Below, piece by piece: positions 32,015 through 40,988 of a stretch of DNA of 44,830 bases. Within the stretch, counting starts at the first letter, position 1. Each line of letters opens with the position of its first letter. This DNA comes from DYHD01 sp037445375 (GTDB taxonomy: Bacteria; Nitrospirota; Thermodesulfovibrionia; Thermodesulfovibrionales; Dissulfurispiraceae). The notes under the pieces were generated by a model. That model was not told the origin of the DNA and made no database searches. It saw nothing but the letters and a program-made list of their open reading frames with translations. Location of the stretch: the NCBI GenBank assembly GCA_037445375.1, contig JBBIKS010000014.1, positions 1-44,830 on the forward strand. Reading direction: 5' to 3'. A program made the position numbers and the translations under genes.

Positions 32015-32811
32015 CTTTCACATGGGCAGGCAGTCTTACAGCAAAATTACAACTGCCTGTTTACCAATTACTAAGACCTAACTTAACAAAGCCTCAAAAA
32101 ACACCCTGCCCATCATCCCCTCCCGTCAATAATATAACCCTTTCAACTTGCGTTAGAGGGTGAGGAGGCTTTATTTATGTATTCCTTAATAATTATGGGT
32201 TCATGCCGTTTCTATAGAGGAAATAGGTTGCTTTGCCATTTTTCAGGCAGCCTGCGCAAGATAACCTGAGCATAAATTTGCGTTCTTTTCATATCAATAT
32301 ATCAGCATGAAAATTTGCTAAATGTAAAATACCATTTAATCGGAATAACTTTCCAAACTTATTTTCACCTAAATTGAACAATTCTTTTAGATAATGTTCC
32401 TAATAACAGGCTGGATGCCTCTCTTGCGGATTATCATTAATAAGCCATTGGGTATGACAGCCTTTTTTTCTCTCTTGAGAGGTGTGTGGCAGTGTAATCA
32501 GTTTGTAGATGGTTTGCTAACATAGTGGCTCAATTTAGGGTTCAGGCATTTAACTCTAACATAAGAAGCCAGCAGGCGCATGATACAATTTCTTGCTCAA
32601 ACTGAGCGGGTAAAATATTTAAAATCCTCCCTTATCCCTCCGTATCAAGGAGTAATTTTATCCGCTTGAAATGAGAAACAACCAAAAAAACTTTCTTTTT
32701 TTAAAAAAACTTCATTATAATTGATATCATATCTGCCCAAGATACTCTGTAAGAGCATTGATGTGCTTTTTTCATTACTATTATAAGAGGTTATGAGCCA
32801 CCCAGTTTTTT
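32015..32811. other. 797-base gene-free stretch
   Basis: No open frame with protein-like character was found. The stretch carries the divergent promoters of the ABC exporter and HD-GYP genes, a MITE-like element at 32368-32539, and an eight-codon leader ORF at 32793-32819. The part 32015-32360 holds only scattered short palindromes. A poly-A/T run near 32690-32710 precedes an AT-rich promoter-like region. Confidence 0.5.
32368..32539. repeat. 172-bp MITE-like element with AAATTGAG termini
   Basis: CCTAAATTGAACAATTCT (32368-32385) on the left and GGCTCAATTTAGG (32527-32539) on the right form imperfect inverted termini. The interior shares ACAGGCTGGATGC, ATCATTAAT, GCCATTGGGT and GACAGCC with the element at 39426-39563, so the two are homologous. 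Confidence 0.65.
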
Positions 32812-32819
32812 ATGAATAA
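32793..32819 (+). promoter_or_regulatory. Eight-codon leader ORF overlapping the HD-GYP start
   Basis: ATG at 32793 follows AAGAGG by two bases, encodes MSHPVFYE and stops with TAA at 32817-32819. The start of the response regulator gene (32812) lies inside its end (ATGAATAA), and that gene has no ribosome binding site of its own. This layout allows translation of the regulator by termination-reinitiation. Confidence 0.45.
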
Positions 32820-33897
32820 CAAGATAAAAAAAGAAAATGATGTACCAATTCTTATTGTTGATGATGACAGATTTGTGCTTAATTACCTGTCTGATCTTTT
32901 AGAGGAATTCGGGTATAAAACTATTGCATCGGATAATCCTGCTGAGGCATTAAAAATACTCTGGAATGAACGAGTTACTTGTGTGCTTACAGATATAAAA
33001 ATGCCGGGCATGACAGGGATTAACCTCCTGCAAAAAATTCACAATATACACCCAGATATGCCGGTAATATTGATGACTGCTCATGCTGAGGTTGATATTG
33101 CTATTGAAGCGATCCAAAAAGGGGCTTTTGATTTTGTCTGCAAACCATTCAGATCTGAATATCTCATAAATTCTATCAACAAGGCTTTAAGACACAGAGA
33201 AGCATTAGATGCTGAAAAGCATTATAAAAATATGCTTGAGAGTGCTGTCAAAAGCAGGACGGATGAATTAAGTAAGGCTCTTGCCGAACTGATAGGGTTA
33301 AACAAAGAAATCATCCAACGTCTTGCGACTGTAGCTGAATTCAGAGACACTGACTCTGCAACCCATTTTTCGAGAATAAGCCTTTATGTAAATAAGATTA
33401 CTGAGACAATGGGCTTTGAAGCAGATTATGTAGAAAGTTTAACACTTGCGAGCAAACTTCATGATATAGGAAAAATAGCAATACCGGATAACATACTCCT
33501 CAAGCCAGATTCTCTGACAGCAAGCGAGTGGGAAATCATGAAGAATCATACCACAATAGGAGAAAGAATACTTGCTGGTTCCCCCCATAAGACATTACAG
33601 TTGGCAGCATCAATAGCCCTGAATCACCATGAAAAATGGGACGGCTCAGGTTATCCACATGGTCTGAAAGAAAATGATATCCCGATTGAAGGCAGGATAA
33701 TAATAGTTTGCGATCAGTATGATGCCATAAGGAGCACACGTCGTTACAAAAAAACCTTCACCCATGGAGAAACCTTAAAAATTCTGACTGAAGGCGATGG
33801 CAGAACTGACCCAAGCCATTTTGACCCAGATGTTTTAAATGCTTTTCTAAAGATAACTGATGTCTTTAATAATATATTCGAGACAAATCAGGACTGA
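32812..33897 (+). CDS. HD-GYP response regulator (c-di-GMP phosphodiesterase)
   Basis: The 361-residue protein has an N-terminal receiver domain (residues 12-125; acidic LIVDDD at 15-19, phospho-Asp61 in LTDIKMPG, Lys111 in CKPF), a coiled linker (135-165) and an HD-GYP domain (170-350) with HDIGK (217-221), HH at 272-273 and GSGYP at 278-282. These domains hydrolyse cyclic di-GMP. All metal ligands and the GYP triad are present; the later DQYDAI replaces the more usual DVYDAL. No cognate kinase is adjacent, though the large hybrid kinase at 14571-18848 is in the same window. Confidence 0.92.
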   Translation: MNNKIKKENDVPILIVDDDRFVLNYLSDLLEEFGYKTIASDNPAEALKILWNERVTCVLTDIKMPGMTGINLLQKIHNIHPDMPVILMTAHAEVDIAIEAIQKGAFDFVCKPFRSEYLINSINKALRHREALDAEKHYKNMLESAVKSRTDELSKALAELIGLNKEIIQRLATVAEFRDTDSATHFSRISLYVNKITETMGFEADYVESLTLASKLHDIGKIAIPDNILLKPDSLTASEWEIMKNHTTIGERILAGSPHKTLQLAASIALNHHEKWDGSGYPHGLKENDIPIEGRIIIVCDQYDAIRSTRRYKKTFTHGETLKILTEGDGRTDPSHFDPDVLNAFLKITDVFNNIFETNQD

Positions 33898-33932
33898 TAT
33901 TAACTGGCAGAAAATATTGAACCAGTTTCCTA

Positions 33933-36056
33933 TTATTCAAAGTCACTTATAGGCATATCAGACAGGGCATTCTTCATAAAGTTTGCCCAGATAGGAGCAG
34001 CGGCTCGTCCACCAACCTCTGCCTGACCTAAAGACCTCCTCATATCATCATAGCCGACCCATACGCCTGCAATAAGATTAGGCGTGTAGCCAATGAACCA
34101 TGCGTCTTTGTAATCATTAGTTGTGCCTGTTTTTCCTGCTGCAGATCTGCCTATATTAGCCCTCATGCCTGTCCCATAAGTTATCACATCCTTAAGCATT
34201 GAGGTTATTTGAGATGCTATCTCAGGACTTACTACTTCATCACCCTTAGGCATATTTTCCTCTAAGACCGTACCTTTTGAATCGGTAATATATTTAATTG
34301 CGATAGGCTTATATTTCATTCCGCTGTTTGCAAAAGCAGAATAAGCTGCTGTAAGCTCGATCGGTGAAACGCTCATAGAACCAAGCGCTATTGAAAGTTC
34401 TCTTGGCATATTGGATTCTATTCCAGCTTTTTGGGCAAAAGATTTGACAGTATCTATACCAATAGCATCAACGAGCTTAACTGTAACAATATTTCTTGAG
34501 TAAGCAAGCGCTTCTCTTAAGGTTGTTAACCCACTATATTTGCGGTCATAGTTTTCGGGGCTCCACTCTTGGCCTGCCCAGCGGTATGTTACAGGTTCAT
34601 CGATAATTATGCTTTCAGAAGTAAATCCATTTTGGAGTGCAGCAGCATAAACAATAGGCTTGAATGCAGATCCGGGCTGTCTTTTTGCCGATAGAGCACG
34701 ATTATAATCACTCTTGGAATAGCTGAAACCGCCAATCAAGGCACGGATATATCCTGTTTCCGGCTCTATTGCCACCACTGCACCTTCAACCTCAGGGTCT
34801 TGATCTAGACTAAATGTGATATTATTTTTATCTGATGTTTTAACCCTTACATGAACCACATCCCCTTTTTTCAGTATATCGGTAAGTTTGAAATTCTTAA
34901 TGGTTTTAACCCTTCCGCTTTTTACATCTAAAGTATTGCTTGCCCATAGAGCGTCTCGAAGCATCAAATGCCCGATAATACCCCTCGTCTTTATAGTTGC
35001 CTCATTAGCAGTAACAGATATGACTGTTCCTGAAGATATATCCCCAATAGATGCAGAAAATGATGGCTTTTTTTCGCTTTTCTGCTCTTCTGATTTAATC
35101 TCTTTATGCCCAATAGGACCTCTCCAGCCTTTTCTTTTATCAACATCTCTGAGTCCTTCCTGAAGAGATCTCTGAGCAGCTATCTGGGCTTTCCTGTCCA
35201 ATGTTGTATAAACCTTAAGTCCCTTTTTATAGACCATATCCTCGCCATACTTCTGCTCTATCTGGTGCCTTATATGCTCAAGAAAATAATTATTTGCCTC
35301 TTTCTCTAATCTCAAGGACGACAAAATAATAGGATGTTTTTTATACTCAGTCCTCTGAGATGCCGTTATATAACCTTCTTCTTCCATCCTCAATAATACA
35401 ACCTCTTGCCTTTCTCTTGCCTTGACGAGATTGTTATATGGCGAGAAGGCATTAGGGGCTTTCACCAATCCAACCAAAAGGGCAGCTTCAGGAAGATTAA
35501 TTTGTGTTACAGATTTCCCAAAATATAACTTTGAAGCCATCTCTATGCCATAAGCTCCATGTCCGAAATATATCTTGTTTAGATATAATTCAAGTATCTC
35601 CTTTTTAGTTAATTCCTTTTCGAGTTTTATTGCGAGATGAGCCTCTTTAACTTTCCTTGCAATAGTCTTCTCAGGTGAGAGAAACATTATCTTTGCAAGC
35701 TGCTGAGTTATGGTGCTGCCCCCTTGTTTAGCGCTTGCGTGCATAATATCAGTTATCAGTGCCCTTGCAATGCCTATATAATCCAAGCCTTTATGGCTCC
35801 AGAATCTTGAATCCTCCACTGCTATTACTGCATTGACCAAATGGGCAGGAAATTTATTATACGCAACATAAATCCCTTTGTCTATCTTAAACTCACCTAT
35901 GAGGGTGTTGTCATCTGCATAAACCTTTGTTCCTTCAATACTGCGATATTTTTTAAGTTCAGAGATAGCCGGGACTCCCTCAGCAAGTGCAAAGTATGCA
36001 CCCACAATCGAGCCTAAGATTAGAATTAAAATTATTAGAATCAGCAAACGTTTCAT
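33933..36056 (-). CDS. Class A penicillin-binding protein (PBP1A type)
   Basis: The 707-residue bifunctional enzyme polymerises and cross-links peptidoglycan. It has an N-terminal membrane anchor (residues 3-25), a GT51 glycosyltransferase (about 45-220; catalytic EDSRFWSHKG and QGGSTITQQLAK) and a transpeptidase (about 400-690) with the SXXK box in RQPGSAFKP, SRN in AYSRNIVTVK and KTGTTNDYKDAWF. An OB-like insertion lies between them. Length is near that of short PBP1A forms. It follows tolB by 100 bases on the same strand. Confidence 0.95.
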   Translation of the reverse strand: MKRLLILIILILILGSIVGAYFALAEGVPAISELKKYRSIEGTKVYADDNTLIGEFKIDKGIYVAYNKFPAHLVNAVIAVEDSRFWSHKGLDYIGIARALITDIMHASAKQGGSTITQQLAKIMFLSPEKTIARKVKEAHLAIKLEKELTKKEILELYLNKIYFGHGAYGIEMASKLYFGKSVTQINLPEAALLVGLVKAPNAFSPYNNLVKARERQEVVLLRMEEEGYITASQRTEYKKHPIILSSLRLEKEANNYFLEHIRHQIEQKYGEDMVYKKGLKVYTTLDRKAQIAAQRSLQEGLRDVDKRKGWRGPIGHKEIKSEEQKSEKKPSFSASIGDISSGTVISVTANEATIKTRGIIGHLMLRDALWASNTLDVKSGRVKTIKNFKLTDILKKGDVVHVRVKTSDKNNITFSLDQDPEVEGAVVAIEPETGYIRALIGGFSYSKSDYNRALSAKRQPGSAFKPIVYAAALQNGFTSESIIIDEPVTYRWAGQEWSPENYDRKYSGLTTLREALAYSRNIVTVKLVDAIGIDTVKSFAQKAGIESNMPRELSIALGSMSVSPIELTAAYSAFANSGMKYKPIAIKYITDSKGTVLEENMPKGDEVVSPEIASQITSMLKDVITYGTGMRANIGRSAAGKTGTTNDYKDAWFIGYTPNLIAGVWVGYDDMRRSLGQAEVGGRAAAPIWANFMKNALSDMPISDFE

Positions 36057-36157
36057 ATTAGAATTATAAAAGGGCTTGGGTGGAATTTACAACTTAATGC
36101 CATTGTTTAGACATTAATAAGCAATTGGATGAGTGTTAAATTGAAAGATAAAAAAAT

Positions 36158-37438
36158 TTAAAAAGGCGACCATGCCGGGCTTGCAGCCTTAAATCCTTTA
36201 TTTGTAATGCGCTTTTGCCCTCCTCCATCGGTTCTCATTATATAAATTCCTTTTATCCCGTCTCGGTCTGATGTATAGGCAATATATCTTCCGTCAGGAG
36301 AAAAGGAAGGCTCCTCATTATTACCTGAATTAGTAAGCTGGGTTAATCCTGATCCGTCCAAATTAATAAGAAATATCTGATGCCTGCCGCCGTTCATGCC
36401 CGCAAATGCTATTTTATCTCCCTTTGGCGACCATACCGGAGATGTATTATATGAGCCTTCATATGTAATTTTTCTAAGGTCAGTGCCGTTTATATCAGAG
36501 ATATAAATCTGCGGACTGCCTGCCCTGTTTGAGACAAAAAGTAGTTTTCTTCCGTCAGGTGAGACCGAAGGAGATACATCAATCCATGGTGAAGATATGA
36601 GCTTTCTGCTGTTCATACTTATGATATCGCCTATATGAATATCAGAATTTCCATCCTTTGAAGAAACAAATACAAATTCCCTATTATTTGAGAGAAAATT
36701 ACCTGTCATGTTTAAACCTTTCTGCATAAGAACACTTCTCTCTTTCATCGCCTTAATATCGAGTAAAAAAATACCCCACTGCCGGTTCTTTAGCTTCGAA
36801 TAAATCAATTTTGAGCCGTCTGATGCCCACTTTGGTGCCAATAAAATCTCCCCGCTTATACCCATTTCATAATTCCTGTAACCATCCCAATCCATCTGAA
36901 ACAGATCTTTCCCCTTAGATTTTTCGCCTATATAAACTATCTTTGTTCTAAAAATGCCCTGCTGTCCAGTGAGGATTTTATAAATATCATTGGCAATAGA
37001 GTGAGCAAGCTGACGGTAAAACTCCTTTGATCCAGAATATTCCTTCTTCAAGACCTCCCGTCCGTCTGATACATCATAGACTGAGATGACTGCCTTTATC
37101 TGTTTATCTTTGATTACCGTCCCTTTGACAACGACCTCAGCCTGAAGTCCCCGCCAGTTTGCCTGATTAAAAGGCTGGTCATGCCGCTCAATATGTGCTT
37201 TTTCATCTATTATCTGAAAAAGTCCTGTAAAATCAAGGTCTTCTCTGACGATATCGGATATCTCACTGCCGCCTGAGAATGTCTGGATTGCGACAGGGAG
37301 TTTCCTGATGCCCGCAGATGTGATGTCAAGATAAACCTTTTGAGCTGAGGCTGGAAGACTCATAAACACTGCCAAGAGCAGGGCAATTATGAGATTTCTG
37401 CCTGAATATAATTTATTGTGATACTTATTTTTCTTCAT
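36158..37438 (-). CDS. tolB: Tol-Pal system protein TolB
   Basis: TolB is the periplasmic beta-propeller of the Tol-Pal outer-membrane maintenance system. The 426-residue protein has a signal peptide ending SLPASA near residue 32, the N-terminal TolB domain (SGGSEISDIVREDLDFTGLFQII and TGQQGIFRTKIVYI) and a C-terminal propeller with repeated W-SPDG-K/Y blades (SPSVSPDGRKLLFVSNRAG, SPVWSPKGDKIAFAG, PSFSPDGRYIAYTSDRDG). Its start overlaps the preceding tonB/tolA-type gene by four bases. Confidence 0.95.
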   Translation of the reverse strand: MKKNKYHNKLYSGRNLIIALLLAVFMSLPASAQKVYLDITSAGIRKLPVAIQTFSGGSEISDIVREDLDFTGLFQIIDEKAHIERHDQPFNQANWRGLQAEVVVKGTVIKDKQIKAVISVYDVSDGREVLKKEYSGSKEFYRQLAHSIANDIYKILTGQQGIFRTKIVYIGEKSKGKDLFQMDWDGYRNYEMGISGEILLAPKWASDGSKLIYSKLKNRQWGIFLLDIKAMKERSVLMQKGLNMTGNFLSNNREFVFVSSKDGNSDIHIGDIISMNSRKLISSPWIDVSPSVSPDGRKLLFVSNRAGSPQIYISDINGTDLRKITYEGSYNTSPVWSPKGDKIAFAGMNGGRHQIFLINLDGSGLTQLTNSGNNEEPSFSPDGRYIAYTSDRDGIKGIYIMRTDGGGQKRITNKGFKAASPAWSPF

Positions 37439-38133
37439 GGATAAAACCTCACTCCTACCTCCATCTCTTGAGGAGGCGGTGGCAGTGGGCTTGCCTTGTT
37501 TATAGCCCTCAAGGCATAGCGGTCAAACAATTGATTGCCTGAGCTTTTCTCTATCCTGTCAATCCTGACGCTGCCGTCTTTTGCAATCCATATAGATACT
37601 ATTGCCTCTAAATTACGATCAAGGCTTTCTGGGAAAACCCATTCCTGCCTGATTTTTTTTACCACCATTGAATAATAGTCACTCCCGACAGCGGGGGGAT
37701 TTGCAGTACCAGAAGATGTAGACTTGTTTTGTGATTTTTGAGTTCCGCTGCCTTTAGCAACGTTTTGACTGCCAATATCCAAGACCTTTCTTAAGGCAAC
37801 GATTTTTTCAAGCTTCTTCTTTGCCTGTAATGCCTCGATTCTCTCTTTGACGATGCTTTCCTGCTTTATTTTTTCATCTCTGCTTGTCTTTGAAGGCACG
37901 CTGGGCTCCTTCTTAACTGGATCTGAAGTCTTTGGTGTTTTATCCTGAACCTCATTGCCCTGAGCAGGAGCTGAACCTGAAACTTTAAAATCCTCCACAA
38001 GAGATACAATATATGGCTCGGTTTTTTTGTGAATATCAGACTGTTTAATTACAACTACAGCAATCGCAAACAGCAAAATATGGATAAATGCAGAAAAAGC
38101 AAAAGAGCGGTATATTAGAGACGGGTTATTCAT
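37435..38133 (-). CDS. TonB/TolA-like envelope protein
   Basis: The 232-residue protein has one N-terminal membrane helix (residues 10-28), a Lys/Pro/Ser-rich periplasmic linker (about 50-150, with a coiled stretch IKQESIVKERIEALQAKKKL) and a compact C-terminal TonB/TolA-type domain with YYSMVVKKIRQEWVFPESL and GSVRIDRIEKSSGNQLFDRYALRAI. Position between tolR and tolB argues that it serves as TolA, linking the TolQR motor to TolB or Pal. The four-base overlaps on both sides indicate co-translation. Confidence 0.85.
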   Translation of the reverse strand: MNNPSLIYRSFAFSAFIHILLFAIAVVVIKQSDIHKKTEPYIVSLVEDFKVSGSAPAQGNEVQDKTPKTSDPVKKEPSVPSKTSRDEKIKQESIVKERIEALQAKKKLEKIVALRKVLDIGSQNVAKGSGTQKSQNKSTSSGTANPPAVGSDYYSMVVKKIRQEWVFPESLDRNLEAIVSIWIAKDGSVRIDRIEKSSGNQLFDRYALRAINKASPLPPPPQEMEVGVRFYP

Positions 38134-38531
38134 CTTAAAGATATTTTTGGTTCTGTAATCATCCCGAGCTTTTCTATTCCAGCCTCCTTTATCTCACCCA
38201 TTATTTCTACTACAAAACCATAGGATACATCTTTGTCAGCCTTAAGAAAAACATTCGGGTTGAGTCTGCTTATCGCACTCAGCTTCTTGATGAGTTCGTC
38301 CTTTGAAACTGGGGCATCATTCATATAAATCAACCCCCCTTTTTTTATAACAAGGGTGATCCTCTCTTCTTCGCTAAGTTCCTTGCCTTTTGCCTTTGGC
38401 AGATTGACATCAATCCCCTGCTGAAGAAGAGGCGCTGTAATCATGAAAATAATCAATAACACCAGCATTACATCAACCAGAGGCGTTACATTTATTTCAG
38501 ACATTGCTTGTCTATGTCTTTGTGTTTTCAT
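38130..38531 (-). CDS. tolR: TolR/ExbD biopolymer transport protein
   Basis: A 133-residue protein with one N-terminal membrane helix (residues 17-36) carrying the functional Asp in NVTPLVDVMLVLLIIFMI, followed by a periplasmic domain with PKAKGKELSEEE and a conserved KADKDVSYGFVVEIM segment. It pairs with TolQ to form the proton-driven motor. TolR rather than ExbD is assigned from the tolB-containing operon. Its start overlaps the tolQ stop by four bases. Confidence 0.93.
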   Translation of the reverse strand: MKTQRHRQAMSEINVTPLVDVMLVLLIIFMITAPLLQQGIDVNLPKAKGKELSEEERITLVIKKGGLIYMNDAPVSKDELIKKLSAISRLNPNVFLKADKDVSYGFVVEIMGEIKEAGIEKLGMITEPKISLR

Positions 38532-39151
38532 TGTCTAAGTATATAATCAACCAATTCTTCTGAAAAATCTTCAAGTTCAACTATCATTCTGTTTGCCCTG
38601 CTCAGATAGTAATTATATGCAACAACTGCCGGGATAGCCGCTACAAGTCCTAATGCGGTTGCGATTAGAGCTTCTGCAATTCCGGGGGCAACGATAGCCA
38701 ATGAGGCAGAACCTGCCCCCCCTATGCCCCTGAAGGTGTTCATTATTCCCCAGACAGTCCCAAAAAGACCGATAAAAGGCGTTGTCGAGCCGGTAGTTGC
38801 AAGGAAATTCAAGTATCTTTCAAGTTTTGAAGCCTCTAATGCCGAATATCTCTTCAACATTCTTTTGAGTTCATCTTTGTCTGAGTACGTCTTTTCTGAA
38901 TAAACAGACCTGAATAGATTAGCCAGCGGACTTATGGCAAAGCGTTTGGTAGATATGTATAAGTCTTTTGGGTCAAGAGTAGAACTGTAAATCCTGATAA
39001 AATTACTTGACTCTTTATCTGCTGCAGAGAAAAGCCGCCATTTGTAAAAAATAATAGTCCATGAGACAATAGAGAATACCAAAAGCACTAAAAAAACAGC
39101 TTTTACGACATAGCCAGCCTGCAGGATTAATTGAATGATTGAATGTTCCAT
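38528..39151 (-). CDS. tolQ: TolQ/ExbB proton channel protein
   Basis: A 207-residue inner-membrane protein with three membrane helices at about 14-35, 115-140 and 155-185. The conserved motor segment TGSTTPFIGLFGTVWGIMNTFRGIG precedes the second helix and PGIAEALIATALGLVAAIPAVVAYNYY is the third. It is the first gene of the tolQ-tolR-tonB/tolA-tolB operon, with the 430-base repeat-rich gap upstream. The pal gene that usually follows tolB is absent here. Confidence 0.94.
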   Translation of the reverse strand: MEHSIIQLILQAGYVVKAVFLVLLVFSIVSWTIIFYKWRLFSAADKESSNFIRIYSSTLDPKDLYISTKRFAISPLANLFRSVYSEKTYSDKDELKRMLKRYSALEASKLERYLNFLATTGSTTPFIGLFGTVWGIMNTFRGIGGAGSASLAIVAPGIAEALIATALGLVAAIPAVVAYNYYLSRANRMIVELEDFSEELVDYILRQ

Positions 39152-39267
39152 AATTGTCTAATAATAAGACACTTTATAAGATTATTTCCTGAAAAGTCAA
39201 ATCTAAAGCTGATTTCAAAGGATAAACAAAGACTTGTAACTTATACGAAAAAATGGAGATAGAAAAC

Positions 39268-39349
39268 TGTCGTTCCGAGCAGAGATAGGAATCTTGCTGC
39301 TTACCGAGAAAGATTCCTCACGCCCTTCGGGTGTTCAAAATGACAGGAT
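39268..39349. repeat. Short palindromic repeat (TGTCGTTCCGAGC core)
   Basis: CTGTCGTTCCGAGC on the left and a TTCAAAATGACAG end on the right enclose AGGAATCTTG and AAGATTCCTC, an internal inverted pair. Similar cores lie at 4900-4985, 12022-12083 and 25849-25917. Such TGTCATTCCGAG elements are dispersed in many bacterial genomes. It lies in the promoter gap of tolQ. Confidence 0.55.
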
Positions 39350-39425
39350 AGTCAAGGGGTTTGCAGGACTATGTCTTGTTTATTCTTGTCAAGAATTTTT
39401 TAATTAAAATTTATTATTCTTTAAT

Positions 39426-39563
39426 CTAAATTGAGCGATTCTTATAGGTAGATTTCTCTAATGACAGGCTGGACGCTGTCCTACTGACCATCATTAATCA
39501 CCCATTGGGTGGGACAGCCGTCTCTGCTGTCCTATGTTCGCGAATAAAATCACTCAATTTAGG
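39426..39563. repeat. 138-bp MITE-like element with AAATTGAG termini
   Basis: CTAAATTGAGCGATTCT (39426-39442) and AATCACTCAATTTAGG (39548-39563) are near-perfect inverted termini. The interior shares several blocks with 32368-32539 (ACAGGCTGGA, ATCATTAAT, CCCATTGGGT, GACAGCC). The right end lies 19 bases from the stop codon of the FliK-like gene. The gene-free stretch 39152-39581 contains nothing else beyond the tolQ promoter region. Confidence 0.7.
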
Positions 39564-39581
39564 TATAATTGCTTTCTTAAC

Positions 39582-40988
39582 TTATGCTCTAATGCTTATG
39601 CTTCCATCAGTTTTAAGTTCTTCGATCTGCTCAAGAGGCTCATTAATATTAAGGAAATTCACAGCCTTGAGCCTCAACCCGCTTGCGCTGAAGGATTTAT
39701 AAAGTTCCTCAGTATTGCTATCCAAAATTGCCTGAAATTCCGGGTTGTTGGTTTTAAAAAAAATCATAAATTCCCTGTTATGCATTGTTACCAATGCTGA
39801 AAGATTGCCCAGTCTTTCGAGATCAAGGTTAATCCTGCAGGAATAAGAAACGTCTTTTGTATCTCTTTTCCCGCGCCTGAAGGAGACCTCGCCATCCCTC
39901 AAATCCTTCCAGATTAAAGGCAGAAATGTATAAAAGGAATCAGTTGTCTTTGAGAGAAGCTGGAATGTTTCAATATCTTTAATAAGAACCCCTATCTTAT
40001 TTAAAAGCTCCGAGTTTGGTTTTACGAGTTCTGCGGCAAGACCCTTCTGTCCGGTTATCTCGGGCTTTTCAATCTGAGCGCCCTCAATCAGTATCTGCTT
40101 TAACTGTAATAATCCAGCTTTTAGATCCCTTTTTAATGACGATATATTATGCTGCAATAGAGTTTGATGAGCCTGAGCATCATCCTTATTCAGTGAAGCT
40201 GCCGCAGGCTTCTGTTTTTCTGCCAAAGATTTGAGATTATCAAACTGCTCCATTTGAAGAAAAAGCCTCGCAATCACCTTTAATTTCGGCTCAAGCACGA
40301 TGCCTGTATCTTGCAAAATATTTTTCATTGATGTTTGGAGCATTTTTTCTATACTTACCATTAAATCCTTTTTTATGCCCTCTACAACTGGATGGCTTTT
40401 TAGTCCTTCTGGGAGTTGGTTTATAAATTCTCCAAGCCTCGTATGAATGCCCTGACCGCTCAATTTCAGGCTTGCCTGCAAAAGTTCCTGAAGCTTTACT
40501 CGCACATCATTAGGCAGTGAATTTATATCGGGCGGTAGCGCCTTCAATATTTCTAAATTTAGGGCTTGCAGCTTGATAAGATTTATATCATTAGGGTTTT
40601 TAAGCTGCTGACCGGATGGGATTAAATTTATGAGTTCCAGAATAAGTTTTGGTATAGCGCTGTCTTTAAGGATAAATGCTGTGATTTCGGGTTTTTTAGA
40701 CGCTTTATCGTCATATCCCATAAACTGGAGCTTTAAATCCTTGTTCTCAGAAGGCAGGTCTGTAACCTTAAAAAATGCGTAAACCCCCTTTTCAAGAGGT
40801 ATCTCAGTCCTTGCTGTTATTAAGTCGCCCTTGATCTTAAGGGTTGCCCCGCCGGAAGGCAAAATATCCATTATCTTTGCCCTAACAATATCACCGAGAA
40901 TAAGTGAGATAACCTTTCCCGAAGGTTTTTCGATAGTCAAAAAACCGGAATTTATTCCTGTAATCTTGAAATTAATCAAGTTATTCAT
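39582..40988 (-). CDS. FliK-like protein in a secretin operon
   Basis: The 468-residue protein has a beta-rich N-terminus (GKVISLILGDIVRAKIMDIL, then ARTEIPLEKGVYAFFKV) and a long helical, Gln/Leu/Lys-rich middle. Its C-terminal domain (about 360-450) contains YSCRINLDLERLGNLSALVT and a LRLKAVNF segment. This pattern resembles the C-terminal domain of flagellar hook-length control protein FliK and FliK-like proteins of anaerobes. No signal peptide is visible. Its ATG overlaps the gspD stop (ATGA), so it is made with the secretin. No flagellar gene is near. Its job here is unknown; length control or substrate switching in a secretion machine is a guess. Confidence 0.6.
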   Translation of the reverse strand: MNNLINFKITGINSGFLTIEKPSGKVISLILGDIVRAKIMDILPSGGATLKIKGDLITARTEIPLEKGVYAFFKVTDLPSENKDLKLQFMGYDDKASKKPEITAFILKDSAIPKLILELINLIPSGQQLKNPNDINLIKLQALNLEILKALPPDINSLPNDVRVKLQELLQASLKLSGQGIHTRLGEFINQLPEGLKSHPVVEGIKKDLMVSIEKMLQTSMKNILQDTGIVLEPKLKVIARLFLQMEQFDNLKSLAEKQKPAAASLNKDDAQAHQTLLQHNISSLKRDLKAGLLQLKQILIEGAQIEKPEITGQKGLAAELVKPNSELLNKIGVLIKDIETFQLLSKTTDSFYTFLPLIWKDLRDGEVSFRRGKRDTKDVSYSCRINLDLERLGNLSALVTMHNREFMIFFKTNNPEFQAILDSNTEELYKSFSASGLRLKAVNFLNINEPLEQIEELKTDGSISIRA

